Under the pieces are notes generated by a model, which made no database searches, had not been told where the DNA came from, and was given only the letters and a program-made list of their open reading frames with translations. A DNA stretch of 64,000 nt from Microtetraspora malaysiensis (GTDB lineage Bacteria > Actinomycetota > Actinomycetes > Streptosporangiales > Streptosporangiaceae), in contig NZ_BBYJ01000025.1 of assembly GCF_001528665.1 (NCBI RefSeq), positions 1 to 64,000 of the forward strand. The letters run 5' to 3'. The position numbers and the translations under genes are program-made. Below are positions 7,253 through 16,758 of this stretch, one piece after another; the first letter of the stretch is position 1, and each line of letters starts with the position of its first letter.

Positions 7253-10200
7253 TCAACCGGGGGAGAGCCGCCGGAACAGGGCGAGGCTGCGCTCCTCCAG
7301 GTGGCGCAGGCCGAGGCGGCGGTGCGTCTCACGGCCGGCTTCGGCGTGGGCGAGCGCCCCCGCGACGTCTCCGGTCCGGTGGAGCAGCATCGCCACCACG
7401 TCGTGCAGAGCGCCCCAGGAGACGCATCCGGTGCCGAGCGTCACCAGCTCGGCGGCGATCGGCCGCAGCTCGTCGAGCAGGTCGCCGGGGTCTGGACGGC
7501 CGAGCCTGGCGGCGACGAGTCCCCACTGCCACATGACGAACTGCCAGGTCCAGTCGCGCTGGACGGCCGTGCCCCAGCGGTCCATCAGCCGGTGCGCGAG
7601 GCCCTCGTCGCCCGACTCCACCGCGGCGAGCACGGCCGTGGGCCGTACCAGCAGGTTGGACTCGTTCGCGCCGCCCTCGACCAGCGCGGGTAGGAGCGCC
7701 GGCCCGCGTCCCTGGCCCCATTCACAGAAGAACGTGCCGATCAGCTTGAGGGGGTCGGGTCCCCACAGGCTGGTGCGGCGGAAGGCGCCCGTGGCGAGGC
7801 CCACCAGACGGGTCGACTGCGTCCAGTCGCCGCCGAGGATGGCGCGCCCGGTCGCGGCGAACGTGACCTGGGTCTCGATCTCCGGCATCCGGACCTCGTC
7901 GATCATCCGCAGGCAGCGGGCCAGCTCCGCGTCGTACTCGGCGAGCCGTCCGGCGCGGAGCAGGGTCGGCATCCGGTGCAGGCGGGCGATGATCTCGGTG
8001 GCGCGCGGCAGCGCGGGCAGGGTGAGGATCTCCTCGGCGGCCCGGCAGCGCTCCTCCTCGTGCTCCGGCCGCCACGCCGCGATGACGAAGTTGTTGAGGG
8101 TACGGGCGAGGAGGCCCGTGTCACCGAGCTCGCGTGCCAGCTCCACGGCCTCGAGCGCGTGGCGCCGCCCCTCCTCGCGGCGGTCCCCGTAGTACAGCTC
8201 GACACCGAGCGTGCCGAGCAACTCGGCCCGGGTGGCCGCGGCGCGCGGGTCGAGGCGGTGGAGCTGGTCTTCCAGAACCCGCACCATGCCCTGGTCGACC
8301 ATGCCGTAGTGGCGCCAGTTCCACAGCGTCACGCCGCCGAAGACCGCCGCGGCCTCGATGACGGCCTCGTCGTCGCCGATCTGGGTGCCGAGTGTCACGG
8401 CCTCGTCGAGCGTGGCGCGCGCCCCCTCGACATCGCCGGTCGCCCGCCGGGCCCGGCCCAGCTCGATCAGCAGCCGGCAGCGGCGCAGCGCCGGCTCGCC
8501 GGTGGCCGCCTCGAGGGCCCGTTCCCAGTGCATGACCGCCTCGTCGTAGGCGAGCGTCGCCGCGGCCCGGCGCGCCGCCTCGGCGGCGTACGCGATCGCC
8601 TTGTCCGTGTAGCCCACCCGGGCGGCGAGCCCGAAGTGGCGGGCGAGGGCGGACAGGCGCGAGGCGGCGTCACCGTGGGACAGGCTCTCGACGGCCTCGC
8701 CGACCCGGCCGTGGAGCTGGGCGCGCTGGCGGCGGCTCAGGCCCGAATACAGTGCCTCCTGCACCAGAGCGTGGGAGAAGCGGTAGTCCCAGCCGCCGTC
8801 CACCTCGACCAGCAGGCCCGTGGCGACGGCGGGCTCGAGCAGGGTCATCAGCCGCGCGCCGCCGATGCCGGTCGCGGTCTCCAGCACGTCGGCGTCCACG
8901 TCCCTGCCGATCACGGCCGCCGTCCGCAGCAACGTCTGACAGTCCTCGGGCAGGCGGGACACCCGCTGGTTGATGACGTCCCGTACGCCGTCGGGCACGG
9001 CGAGGGCGAGCACGTCCGAGGCGTCCACCCGGTCCTTCGTGCGGACGCTGGACAGCAGGCGCAGCATCTCTCCGAGGAAGAACGGGTTGCCACCGGTCCG
9101 GTCGTGCAGGGCGCGGGCGAGCTCGGGCTCCGTGGCCGGACCTCCCGCCTCGGCCAGGTAGTCGACGATCTGCTCAGAGGTCAGAGGGGCGACGCCCATC
9201 CGCTCGGTGCCGCGCTGCCGGGGGAGATCGCCGGGCAGCGCCTGGAGCGCCTGGATCCACGGCCAGAACGCCGGGGCGCCGCTACCTTCGACGCACCGGC
9301 TCCATGCCACCGTGACGCCGCGTTCGGCGGCCATCTCGGCGGCGGCCTCGGCCAGGCGGGTCTTGCCGATGCCCGACTCGCCGGTGACGAGGAGCACGCC
9401 GCCGGCCGTCTGCCTGAGGTCGTCGAGCCGTTCTCCGATGCGGCGCAGGTGGGGCTCCCGCCCGACCAGCCGGGGGAGGATCGGGCCGGGCGGTCTTCTC
9501 AGCTCGGCCACAGGTGGCGCGGCGGGGGACCAGGACCGGACCAGGAGCTCATCCTGGTTCAGGACGGCCTGCTCCAGCCCGCGCAGCTCAGGGCTCGGAT
9601 CGATGCCCAGTTCGTCGCCGAGCAGCGCGCGGCACCGCTGGTAGGCGGCGAGCGCCTCGGCCTGCCTGCGGTCCTGGTACAGGGCGCGGATGAGCAGCGC
9701 CCACAGGCCCTCGCGGTACGGCTCCCTCTCGAGCAGCCGCTCGACCTCGACCGCGGCGGCGGCCGGACGTCCGAGCGCGAGCCACGCCTCCGCCCGGACC
9801 GTGAGTGCCGACAACCGGACGGCGACCAGCCGGGCGATCGTGGACTGTGCGAAGGCCTCGTCGGCGAAGTCGGCGAGCGGGTCTCCCCGCCACTCCACCA
9901 GCGCCGGGCGCAGAATCCGCTCCACGTCCTCCGGTTTGCCGTCCGCCAGCGCGGCGTGGGCCGCGTCCGCGGCGCGGGCGAAGCGCTCGGCGTCGAGCTG
10001 GGAGGGGGTGATGTCCAGCAGGTAGCCGGGCTCCCGGGTACGCAGGACGCGGGCGGGGGAGCGCGGGCTACGACGGGGCTCCAACGTCCGGCGCAGGTGC
10101 GAGATGTACGCCTGGAGCGTTCCCGTGGCGCTCGACGGCGGTTCGTCGGCCCACAGCCGGTCGATGAGCTGGTCGAGCGGCACCACATGCGGTGCGTTCA

Positions 10201-10378
10201 GCAGGAGAAGCGCCAGCAGGGCCCGCTGCTTCCGTGACCCGATGTCGAGGCGGGCTCCCGCGCCGTCCACGACCTCCAGAGTTCCGAGGACGTGGAAGTC
10301 GAGCCGGTTCCCCGGCTGCGAGGAGGCTCCGCCTGTCCGGCGGCCCGGCGCGTCCGCGTCGTCCACACCCGCCCGCAT
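7253..10378 (-). CDS. SARP-type transcriptional regulator with BTAD, truncated ATPase and TPR regions
   Basis: 1041 residues. Residues about 25-110 form an OmpR-like DNA-binding domain (FHVLGTLEV, GSRKQRALLALLLLNAP, WADEPPSSA, AYISHLRRTLE), followed by a bacterial transcriptional activation domain to about 255. A P-loop, VTGESGIGKTRLAEAA, lies near residue 331. In relatives this is followed by about 120 residues including the Walker B DDLHWAD motif; here the chain goes from QALQALPGDLPRQRG straight to RMGVAPLTSEQIVDYL, so Walker B is missing in an intact frame. The C-terminal 550 residues are helical TPR-like repeats. The chosen ATG has GGGGGAAG just upstream and fits the domain start. It is divergent from the flavin oxidoreductase gene, its likely target. 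Confidence 0.85.
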   Translation of the reverse strand: MRAGVDDADAPGRRTGGASSQPGNRLDFHVLGTLEVVDGAGARLDIGSRKQRALLALLLLNAPHVVPLDQLIDRLWADEPPSSATGTLQAYISHLRRTLEPRRSPRSPARVLRTREPGYLLDITPSQLDAERFARAADAAHAALADGKPEDVERILRPALVEWRGDPLADFADEAFAQSTIARLVAVRLSALTVRAEAWLALGRPAAAAVEVERLLEREPYREGLWALLIRALYQDRRQAEALAAYQRCRALLGDELGIDPSPELRGLEQAVLNQDELLVRSWSPAAPPVAELRRPPGPILPRLVGREPHLRRIGERLDDLRQTAGGVLLVTGESGIGKTRLAEAAAEMAAERGVTVAWSRCVEGSGAPAFWPWIQALQALPGDLPRQRGTERMGVAPLTSEQIVDYLAEAGGPATEPELARALHDRTGGNPFFLGEMLRLLSSVRTKDRVDASDVLALAVPDGVRDVINQRVSRLPEDCQTLLRTAAVIGRDVDADVLETATGIGGARLMTLLEPAVATGLLVEVDGGWDYRFSHALVQEALYSGLSRRQRAQLHGRVGEAVESLSHGDAASRLSALARHFGLAARVGYTDKAIAYAAEAARRAAATLAYDEAVMHWERALEAATGEPALRRCRLLIELGRARRATGDVEGARATLDEAVTLGTQIGDDEAVIEAAAVFGGVTLWNWRHYGMVDQGMVRVLEDQLHRLDPRAAATRAELLGTLGVELYYGDRREEGRRHALEAVELARELGDTGLLARTLNNFVIAAWRPEHEEERCRAAEEILTLPALPRATEIIARLHRMPTLLRAGRLAEYDAELARCLRMIDEVRMPEIETQVTFAATGRAILGGDWTQSTRLVGLATGAFRRTSLWGPDPLKLIGTFFCEWGQGRGPALLPALVEGGANESNLLVRPTAVLAAVESGDEGLAHRLMDRWGTAVQRDWTWQFVMWQWGLVAARLGRPDPGDLLDELRPIAAELVTLGTGCVSWGALHDVVAMLLHRTGDVAGALAHAEAGRETHRRLGLRHLEERSLALFRRLSPG

Positions 10379-10605
10379 CACTTCCCCCGAACGAGCCAGG
10401 CCGCTGATTTCCGGCTCATCATACTGACATGTCGGTTGATGTCTGATCGGGCTGGTGAGCCCGCCACGCGGGGCCGCTTGCGCGCCTCTTGGACGTCGCT
10501 TGGATTCCGGCGGGACGGCCTCAACCAGCCTCCAAGTCGGTGGTGCGACAACTGGGTCCGCTGAGACACACATCCCAGTCATACATCGCGACATCAGGAG
10601 AAGAT
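10379..10605. promoter_or_regulatory. Divergent control region between SARP regulator and flavin oxidoreductase
   Basis: 227 bases between two divergent starts. It contains GATTTCCGGCTCATCATACT followed by GACATGTCGGTTGATGTC, with short TGTC-type repeats (gacATGTCggttgATGTC) around 10427-10443 that could be binding half-sites for the SARP protein. No textbook -35/-10 pair is clear. A strong AGGAG lies just before the oxidoreductase ATG. Confidence 0.35.
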
Positions 10606-11997
10606 ATGGACACCACGCACTCCTCTATGGAGGCCGCGCTGCGCCGCGAGGTCATCGGGCCCGTCCTGATCCCCGGCCAGGACGGGTTCGAGGAGGAGGC
10701 CGCCGGCTTCAACCTCGCCGTACGGCACCGCCCCGCCGTGATCGTGGGGGCGACCGGCGTGGAGGACGTCGCCGCGGCGGTGCGGCTCGCCGCGGCGCAC
10801 AGACTGCCGGTGGCGGTGCAGGCGACCGGCCACGGCGCGGTTCAGGCGGCGGACGGCGCGCTGCTCGTCAGCACCCGCCGGATGAGGGAGATCGTCGTCG
10901 ACCCGGTGGCCCGGACCGCGAGAATCGGCGCCGGCTGCACCTGGGCCGAGGTCGTCGCCGCGGTGTCGCCATACGGTCTGGCGCCGCTCAGCGGCTCGGC
11001 GTCCGGCGTCGGCGCGGTCGGTTTCACGCTGGGGGGCGGCATCGGGCCGATCGCGCGGACGTTCGGGTTCGCGGCCGACCACGTCCGCGAGATCACGGTC
11101 GTGACGGGAGACGGCCGGATCCGTACAGCCGACACGGGCCGGGAGCCGGACCTGTTCTGGGCGCTGCGCGGCGGGAAGGGCGGCTTCGGCGTCGTCACCT
11201 CGATCACCGTTGATCTGTTCCCCATCACCGCGGTGTACGGCGGGGGCCTGTTCTACGCGGGCGAGGATGCCCCGTCGGTCCTGCACGCCTACCGGACCTG
11301 GACGGCCACGTTGCCCGAGGCCACCACCACCTCGGTCGCCCTGCTCCGCCTCCCCCCGCTGCCCGAGCTGCCGCCGCAGCTGAGCGGGCGGTTCGTCGTC
11401 CACCTCCGGATCGCCCACATGGGCGAGGAGCGGGAGGCCGAGGCGCTGCTCGCTCCCATGCGGGCCGTCGCCGCGCCGGTCCTCGACGCCGTCGGGCCTC
11501 TGCCGTACACGGCGCTCGACGCCATCCACCAGGACCCTGTCACCCCGATGCCGGTGGCCGAGCGGAGCATGCTCCTGCGGGAGCTGACCGGTGAGGCCGT
11601 GGACGCCCTGCTCGCCGTCGCCGGCCCCGCGGCCCAGGTCCCCCTCGCTGTGGTGGAGGTGCGACAGCTCGGCGGCGCGCTGGCCCGCGAGCCCAAGGAG
11701 CCCAACGCCGTGGGCGGGCGCGACGCGGCCTTCTCCCTGATGGTCATCGGCGCGCCGGTGCCTGAGCTGATGGACTCGGCCGTCCCGGCCTCCATCCGGG
11801 CGGTGGTCGAGGCCGCCGCGCCGTGGTCGACGGGAGGGACGATGATCAACTTCCAGGGCTCCGCCCTCGCCCCCGAGCAGCTCTCCCGGGCGTGGCCCGA
11901 GCCCGTGCTGGCGAGGCTCGCCGAGCTGAGGGACCGCTTCGACCCGGCGAACCTGTTCCGCTTCGGCCACGTCGTGCCCCGGCGTTCCGGCCGCTGA
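10606..11997 (+). CDS. FAD-binding oxidoreductase with covalently bound flavin (BBE-like)
   Basis: 463 residues, matching the berberine-bridge-enzyme-like family. An N-terminal FAD-binding domain (PF01565) spans about residues 40-180: RPAVIVGATGVEDVAAAVRL, then QATGHG with His76 in the position that carries 8-alpha-linked FAD. The second flavin-linking cysteine of bicovalent members (CPTVG) is replaced by a Ser/Ala-rich SGSASGVGAVGFTLGGG, so a single bond is expected. The C-terminal BBE motif DPANLFRFGHVVP is present. Such enzymes oxidise alcohols, sugars or natural-product intermediates. ATG preceded by CAGGAGAAG. Divergent from the SARP gene; no biosynthetic genes follow, so the substrate is unknown. 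Confidence 0.85.
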   Translation: MDTTHSSMEAALRREVIGPVLIPGQDGFEEEAAGFNLAVRHRPAVIVGATGVEDVAAAVRLAAAHRLPVAVQATGHGAVQAADGALLVSTRRMREIVVDPVARTARIGAGCTWAEVVAAVSPYGLAPLSGSASGVGAVGFTLGGGIGPIARTFGFAADHVREITVVTGDGRIRTADTGREPDLFWALRGGKGGFGVVTSITVDLFPITAVYGGGLFYAGEDAPSVLHAYRTWTATLPEATTTSVALLRLPPLPELPPQLSGRFVVHLRIAHMGEEREAEALLAPMRAVAAPVLDAVGPLPYTALDAIHQDPVTPMPVAERSMLLRELTGEAVDALLAVAGPAAQVPLAVVEVRQLGGALAREPKEPNAVGGRDAAFSLMVIGAPVPELMDSAVPASIRAVVEAAAPWSTGGTMINFQGSALAPEQLSRAWPEPVLARLAELRDRFDPANLFRFGHVVPRRSGR

Positions 11998-12039
11998 CGC
12001 GCGCCGCGAGAGGGGCGGAGGTGGGTGGGGACCTGCGAA

Positions 12040-13587
12040 TCAGCGCATTCTGAGGGCGAGCAGGAAGTCCACCCGCTCCTCCAGCGTGTTGAGGGAGCGG
12101 CCGGTCAGCTCCTCGATCCGCTTCAGCCGGTAGCGCAGCGTGTTGACGTGGACGTGCAGCCGGTCGGCCGTCGCCGCCCAGGAGCCGGACTCCTCCAGGA
12201 AGGTCTCCAGCGTCTCGATCAGGTCGGTCTGGTTGGCGGCGTCGTACTCCTGCAGCCGGCCGAGCAGGCGGGTGCGGAACGACCGGCGCAGGTCGCCGGG
12301 GATGGCCGCGAGCAGTGACCGGTGTGAGCCGACGTCCTCGGCGGTCATCGCGCTCACCCGGTCGCGCCCCAGCGCCGCCAGGGTGCGCGCGTGCCGCGCT
12401 TCCTCGATGAGGCTGCTCAGCCCGGCCGGGCCGGTCGTCACGCTGCTCAGCCCGAGCGCGATCCGGGCCTTGCCGAGACCGGCCTCCAGGGTCCGCGCGC
12501 CGCGCAGCACGTGCTCGGCGATCTCCTCGGCGGTGTTGCCCGCGAGCGGCACGAGCGCGACCGCCTCGCCGTCCTCGCGCGCGGTGGCCACGCCCGGCGC
12601 GATCGGGCGCAGCAGCTCGTCGAGGACGGCGGCGCCGACCTCGTCCGCCCGGGCCACGCCCTCGATCCGCAGTGTCGCCGCGAGGAGCCCGTGCTCGGTC
12701 TCGACGTGCAGCGTGTGCAGTCGCGAGACGACCCCGGGCAGGTTGGCCTCGCCCGAGGCGAGCAGGTCGAGGAGCTGGTCGAACACGCGCCGCTCGATCC
12801 GCTGCGCGGCCTCCAGTCGGGAGCGTTCCAGCGCCACCAGCGCGGCCAGCTCCACGATCAGGTCCTCGTGCTCGCCGCCGACGCCCGCCTGCTCCCCGGC
12901 GTACGCGAGGAACCAGTTGGCGATGCGGTGCGGCGCGCCCTTGCTGACCGGGAAGACCGACAGCAGCGTGCCGTCCTCCCGCGTGGACATGCCGGGCAGG
13001 AACCGCGCCGACAGGAACGTGTGGGCGAGCCGGGCGCGGTCGTGGGCGGCGAGCGGCTGCGACCCCACGATGACCCGGCCGGTGGCCGACATCACCCAGC
13101 AGGGCACGTCCAGCTCTCCGGCGACGGCGGTGACCAGCTTGGTCAGGCTGCCGCCGTCCACGAGCACGCTCGCCAGCCTGCGCCGGGAGCCCTGGAGGCC
13201 GCGGGGCGCGGCGCCGAGCTCGTCGATCAGGCGGCGCAGGACGTACTCGGTGACCGCGCTGAACGGCACCTCCACCGACAGGCAGAGCAGCGGCAGGCCG
13301 GCCTCGGCGCAGGCGTCGATCAGGTCGGAGGGCGGCACCTTCAGCGCGGTACCCGAGCAGAGCGCGGTCACCCCCACCCCGGCGAGCGCGGCGACGAAGC
13401 GCCGCGCGGAGTCGGGGCCGTCGTGCCAGGTCAGCTCGGTGAGGACCAGCTCTCCGGGCTTGACGAACCTGGTCGGATCGGGCAGGTCGGTCGTGGACAC
13501 GCCACGCACGCGCCGGTCGAGCAGGTCGTGGCCGGTCAGGACCTTCAACCCCAGATGGTCGACCTGGCACAGGTCCCGCAGCCGCAT
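12040..13587 (-). CDS. PucR-family transcriptional regulator
   Basis: 515 residues. The N-terminal PucR domain (RLRDLCQVDHLGLKVLTGHD, RVRGVSTTDLPDPTRFVKPG) is the ligand-sensing part seen in purine-catabolism regulators. The C-terminus holds the PucR-type helix-turn-helix: TFLEESGSWAATADRLHVHV followed by NTLRYRLKRIEELTGRSL near residues 460-500. The ATG is preferred to an in-frame TTG three codons earlier because CGGGA lies nine bases upstream. It could control the adenine operon 6 kb away or the adjacent tenA; the sequence does not decide. The gene runs convergently towards the oxidoreductase with a 42-base gap. Confidence 0.87.
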   Translation of the reverse strand: MRLRDLCQVDHLGLKVLTGHDLLDRRVRGVSTTDLPDPTRFVKPGELVLTELTWHDGPDSARRFVAALAGVGVTALCSGTALKVPPSDLIDACAEAGLPLLCLSVEVPFSAVTEYVLRRLIDELGAAPRGLQGSRRRLASVLVDGGSLTKLVTAVAGELDVPCWVMSATGRVIVGSQPLAAHDRARLAHTFLSARFLPGMSTREDGTLLSVFPVSKGAPHRIANWFLAYAGEQAGVGGEHEDLIVELAALVALERSRLEAAQRIERRVFDQLLDLLASGEANLPGVVSRLHTLHVETEHGLLAATLRIEGVARADEVGAAVLDELLRPIAPGVATAREDGEAVALVPLAGNTAEEIAEHVLRGARTLEAGLGKARIALGLSSVTTGPAGLSSLIEEARHARTLAALGRDRVSAMTAEDVGSHRSLLAAIPGDLRRSFRTRLLGRLQEYDAANQTDLIETLETFLEESGSWAATADRLHVHVNTLRYRLKRIEELTGRSLNTLEERVDFLLALRMR

Positions 13588-13650
13588 CTCTCCCAATCCC
13601 GTAGCTGTCCGATTTCTTCCGTCGAATGCTCTATTGAGAGTATCGGCAGC

Positions 13651-14316
13651 TCAGACGGGCCACTCCTCCCGCCGCCAGGCGGCGTCCCAGAACATCCACT
13701 CGTAGCGTGCGGTGGTGGTGGCGTTGGCGAGGAGTCGCCCGCGTTCGTCGTCGGTCAGGCCGGCCGCGACCTCGTCGAGCAGGTCGAGCACGCCCGCGAC
13801 GGTCTCCTGGTACTCCGCGCCGCCGTACGTCTCGATCCACCAGGCGTACAGCGGGTCGGGGGAGGAGCGGCCGAGCAGGGTCTCGCCGACGCGGGCGTAG
13901 ATCCAGTAGCACGGCACGATCGCGCCGAGCGCCTCGGCGAAGGTGCCGAGGTGGCAGGCGCGCAGCAGGTACGACCCGTAGCCGAGCGCGGTCGGCGGCG
14001 CCGGGTGGCGGCGGGCCTCCGCCTCCCCGATGCCGAACGCGTTGAGCAGCTCCACGTGCAGGCTGTGCTCGACCTCGACGGTGCGGGCGGCGTCGGCGGC
14101 GAACCGCTGGACGGCGGCCGGGTCGGGCGCCTTGACGGCGCACGCGGCCAGCGCCCGCGCGTAGTCGGGCAGGAAGTGCGCCTCCTGCAGGACGAAATGC
14201 CGGAAGACCTCTTTGGGGAGGGAGCCGTCGGTCAGCCCGGTGAGGAAGGGGTGGGCCAGGATCTCGTGGTAGATCCCGTCCATCGCCCGCCACAGCTCGT
14301 CGCGGAAGGGACGCAT
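13651..14316 (-). CDS. tenA: TenA family aminopyrimidine aminohydrolase (thiaminase II)
   Basis: 221 residues. TenA hydrolyses aminopyrimidine breakdown products of thiamine so the pyrimidine can be reused. It aligns by eye along its length with Bacillus subtilis TenA: FVLQEAHFLPDYARAL (residues 41-56), VEHSLHVELL, PTALGYGSYLLRACHLGTFA, GAIVPCYWIYARVG with catalytic Cys136, IETYGGAEYQ and YEWMFWDAAWRREEW at the end. All key positions are kept, so an active thiamine-salvage enzyme is expected in the cytoplasm. It lies between LuxR-type and PucR genes on the same strand (gaps of 56 and 63 bases). No thiamine-specific riboswitch was seen upstream. Confidence 0.92.
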   Translation of the reverse strand: MRPFRDELWRAMDGIYHEILAHPFLTGLTDGSLPKEVFRHFVLQEAHFLPDYARALAACAVKAPDPAAVQRFAADAARTVEVEHSLHVELLNAFGIGEAEARRHPAPPTALGYGSYLLRACHLGTFAEALGAIVPCYWIYARVGETLLGRSSPDPLYAWWIETYGGAEYQETVAGVLDLLDEVAAGLTDDERGRLLANATTTARYEWMFWDAAWRREEWPV

Positions 14317-14372
14317 CCGCCGATGCTATCCAGCCCGCCGACGAGCCCGGCGTCCAGTCCGGGTGAGGGGCA

Positions 14373-15332
14373 CTAGATCCAGCCCTTGCGGGAGGCCTGT
14401 ACGCCGAGCTGGAAGCGTGTCTGGGCGCCGAGGACGTCCTGCAGCCTGGCGATCCTGCGGGCGACGGTGCGCTCGCTGACCCCGAACTCGCGGGCGATGG
14501 ACTCGTCGGTGAGTCCGGCGCTGAGGTAGCTGAGCAGCCGGCGTTCCTCGGCGGTCCGGCCGGCGTCGAGGTCGTCCGCCTCCACGGTGGCGGCGAGCGG
14601 CACCGCCATTCTCCAGAACGACTCGAAGATCCCGGTGAGTCCCGTCAGGAGGCCCGACGGCTGGATCGCGATGGCGTGGCGCGTCTCGCCGTCTCCCCGG
14701 AAGATCAGCAGGGCCTCACGGTCGTCGCCGATGAGCATATGGAGGGATATGTCGGGGAACACGCGGGCCTGCTCGCCGGCCTCGACGCAGGCGCGCAGGG
14801 CGGCGAGCGCGGCGGGCCGGCGCAGGATCTCGGCTCCGTAGACCGCCCGGATGGCGACGCCGCGGGCCAGCGCCTCGAGGGTGCCCGCCGCCACCCGCGG
14901 GGTCTCCTCGGGACGTGATACCGGTCCGAGGACCAGCGCCCGCACCTCGCGCTCCGCCTGGTCGAGCAGCTTGCGCTCCATCGCCGCCGTGCCGTCCGCG
15001 GAGGCGACGCTCTCGAGGTAGCTCGCCGACCGCTGGTGATCCTGCCAGATTCTGGCCAGTACGGCGGCGCTCTCCCTGGCCAGCAGCGCCTCACGCGCGC
15101 GGCGCTCGGCGTAGGAGGCCAGGGCGCTGAGCGGGGGCAGCGGGGACACGCGGCCGTCCGCCACGGTGACCAGCCCCAGCGCCTCCAGCTCGGCCAGCGC
15201 GCGCTCGAGGTCTTCACGCAGTGCGGGCAGGGCCTCCACGGGGCTCTGGCCGGCTTCGGCCAAGGAGAAGTAGATCGCTTCGGCCGTCGGTGAGAGGCCG
15301 AGCGCCTGTAAGGGTCTCACCGTGTCGTTCAC
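14373..15332 (-). CDS. LuxR-type regulator with TrmB-like N-terminal part
   Basis: About 319 residues from the GTG chosen here. The C-terminus is a clear LuxR helix-turn-helix: RRLLSYLSAGLTDESIAREF then GVSERTVARRIARLQDVLGA (about residues 255-300). The N-terminus (LQALGLSPTAEAIYFSLAEA) resembles the winged-helix start of TrmB-like regulators, and the middle resembles a PLD-like or ligand-sensing region (ALVLGPVSRPEETP). This arrangement is common among actinomycete orphan LuxR proteins. The start is uncertain: an ATG 96 bases upstream would add a basic, low-complexity leader and has an ill-placed ribosome site. It is divergent from the secreted metalloprotease gene. Confidence 0.82.
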   Translation of the reverse strand: MNDTVRPLQALGLSPTAEAIYFSLAEAGQSPVEALPALREDLERALAELEALGLVTVADGRVSPLPPLSALASYAERRAREALLARESAAVLARIWQDHQRSASYLESVASADGTAAMERKLLDQAEREVRALVLGPVSRPEETPRVAAGTLEALARGVAIRAVYGAEILRRPAALAALRACVEAGEQARVFPDISLHMLIGDDREALLIFRGDGETRHAIAIQPSGLLTGLTGIFESFWRMAVPLAATVEADDLDAGRTAEERRLLSYLSAGLTDESIAREFGVSERTVARRIARLQDVLGAQTRFQLGVQASRKGWI

Positions 15333-15338
15333 CTTCCC

Positions 15339-15385
15339 GAGGAGCCCGGGGTCTCGAGGAGCCCCGAGGAGCCCCGAGGAGATCG
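15339..15385. repeat. Short GAGGAGCCCC tandem repeat in a divergent promoter region
   Basis: GAGGAGCCC occurs at 15339-15347, then GAGGAGCCCC at 15356-15365 and 15366-15375, then GAGGAGATCG. It lies just upstream of the preferred LuxR-type start. Further right, TTGACA at 15458-15463 faces the metalloprotease gene with a possible weak -10 (ATCGAT) 17 bases on. Confidence 0.6.
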
Positions 15386-15537
15386 CGGACGCAACCGAGG
15401 GCGCTCCCTGGCGGGTTCGCCTTCCCATTCCTTGTCATATTCCGGACATGCCGGATCTTGACACGTCAGGATCGTTCACAATCGATGTCAGGAATCTGGA
15501 GACTTTCGCCAAGTGCTTTCACGTCGAAGGAGTCCTT

Positions 15538-16737
15538 TTGCGTAAGCCCTTGGCCCTCCTGGCCGCCGCCGCCGTCGCCGCCGCCCTCACAATCGGCGCC
15601 CCGGCCTCGGCGCAGGCGACATCCCCCACCTCCGCGCTCGAGGGCGCGATCAACTCGCTGCACGTCGACGACGCCACCAAGGCGCGCTATCTCGAGACCG
15701 TCAAGGCCCTGCCGGCCGACTGGCAGGAGCGGGCCGCCCGGTTCAAGGCCGGGCTGGGCGTCACCGGCTCGGCCTGGAACGAGATGGCGCTCAACGCCAT
15801 CGATCCGAACGACTACCAGTGCGCGGACACCACGCTGAGCGCGTGGCTCGACGCGCGGCTCGAGGGCGCGGATTTCAGCACGATCTTCATCGTCGTGATC
15901 CTCGGCGGCCTGGACATCCCCGCGTACGACGCGCTGCTCTTCAACTCGGGCGACACCCCGCAGAGCTACGGCGAGAGCGGTGAATACACCACCACCGTCA
16001 CGCACGAGCTGCGCGATCTGAAGAAGTTCTGGGACATCAAGTCCGACGACATCCGCGGCGTCGCGATGCACGGCGACGTGCTCAAGGACGCCGACCGCAC
16101 CGCCCGCGTCCTCGAGGTGCTGTGGGGCCTGCCCGCCGGTGAGGGCAGGGACCTGGCCGACCTGCTCATCGAGGTGCTGGCCGCCGACCCGGTGCTCAAC
16201 GCCGACAACCCGATCTTCACGTTCAACGCGTTCGCCTTCACCGCCGAGGGAGACCCGGACCCGGTCGTGCAGGGCATCCCCGACAAGATCATCATGGGTG
16301 ACGGCATCATGAAGGGCATGGCCGGGATCGGCCTGGACGACGAAGTGGCCGCCAAGTCCATCCTGAGCCACGAGTTCGGGCACCACGTCCAGTACGAGGA
16401 CAACCTCTTCGACAGCCCGCTCACCGGCCCCGAGGCCACCCGCCGCACCGAGCTCATGGCCGACGCATTCGCCGGGTACTTCCTCACCCACAAGCGCGGC
16501 GGAACCCTCAACGCCAAGCGCCTGCTTCCCGCGGTGCAGTCCTTCTTCGAGGTGGGCGACTGCTCCTTCTCCAGCGACGGTCACCACGGCACGCCGAACC
16601 AGCGGCTGGCCAGCTCGTCGTGGGCCGTCGACCTGGCGCAGGACGCGCAGAAGCAGGGCCACATCATGCCCTCGATGACCTTCGCCAACCTGTTCGACGC
16701 CCAGCTTCCGGTCATCGTCAAGCCGGACGCCCAGTAG
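15538..16737 (+). CDS. Secreted neutral zinc metalloprotease
   Basis: 399 residues. The TTG start is set by AAGGAG at 15527-15532, five bases upstream, and by the signal peptide it opens: RKPLALLAAAAVAAALTIGA then PASA|QA. The zinc motif HEFGH is at about residues 278-282 (ILSHEFGHHVQYED), and the third-ligand region is ELMADAFAGYFL with Glu305, the gluzincin arrangement of putative neutral zinc metallopeptidases. A cysteine pair (YQCADT, GDCSFSS) may form a disulfide. Exported through the Sec system, it probably degrades extracellular proteins. Divergent from a LuxR-type gene and followed by a good terminator. Confidence 0.86.
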   Translation: MRKPLALLAAAAVAAALTIGAPASAQATSPTSALEGAINSLHVDDATKARYLETVKALPADWQERAARFKAGLGVTGSAWNEMALNAIDPNDYQCADTTLSAWLDARLEGADFSTIFIVVILGGLDIPAYDALLFNSGDTPQSYGESGEYTTTVTHELRDLKKFWDIKSDDIRGVAMHGDVLKDADRTARVLEVLWGLPAGEGRDLADLLIEVLAADPVLNADNPIFTFNAFAFTAEGDPDPVVQGIPDKIIMGDGIMKGMAGIGLDDEVAAKSILSHEFGHHVQYEDNLFDSPLTGPEATRRTELMADAFAGYFLTHKRGGTLNAKRLLPAVQSFFEVGDCSFSSDGHHGTPNQRLASSSWAVDLAQDAQKQGHIMPSMTFANLFDAQLPVIVKPDAQ

Positions 16738-16758
16738 TCCAGTAGTACTGCCGACATC

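Noticed and set aside
7976-10237. 753-codon plus-strand frame opposite the SARP gene
   Set aside because: Antisense shadow of a high-GC gene with low-complexity composition.
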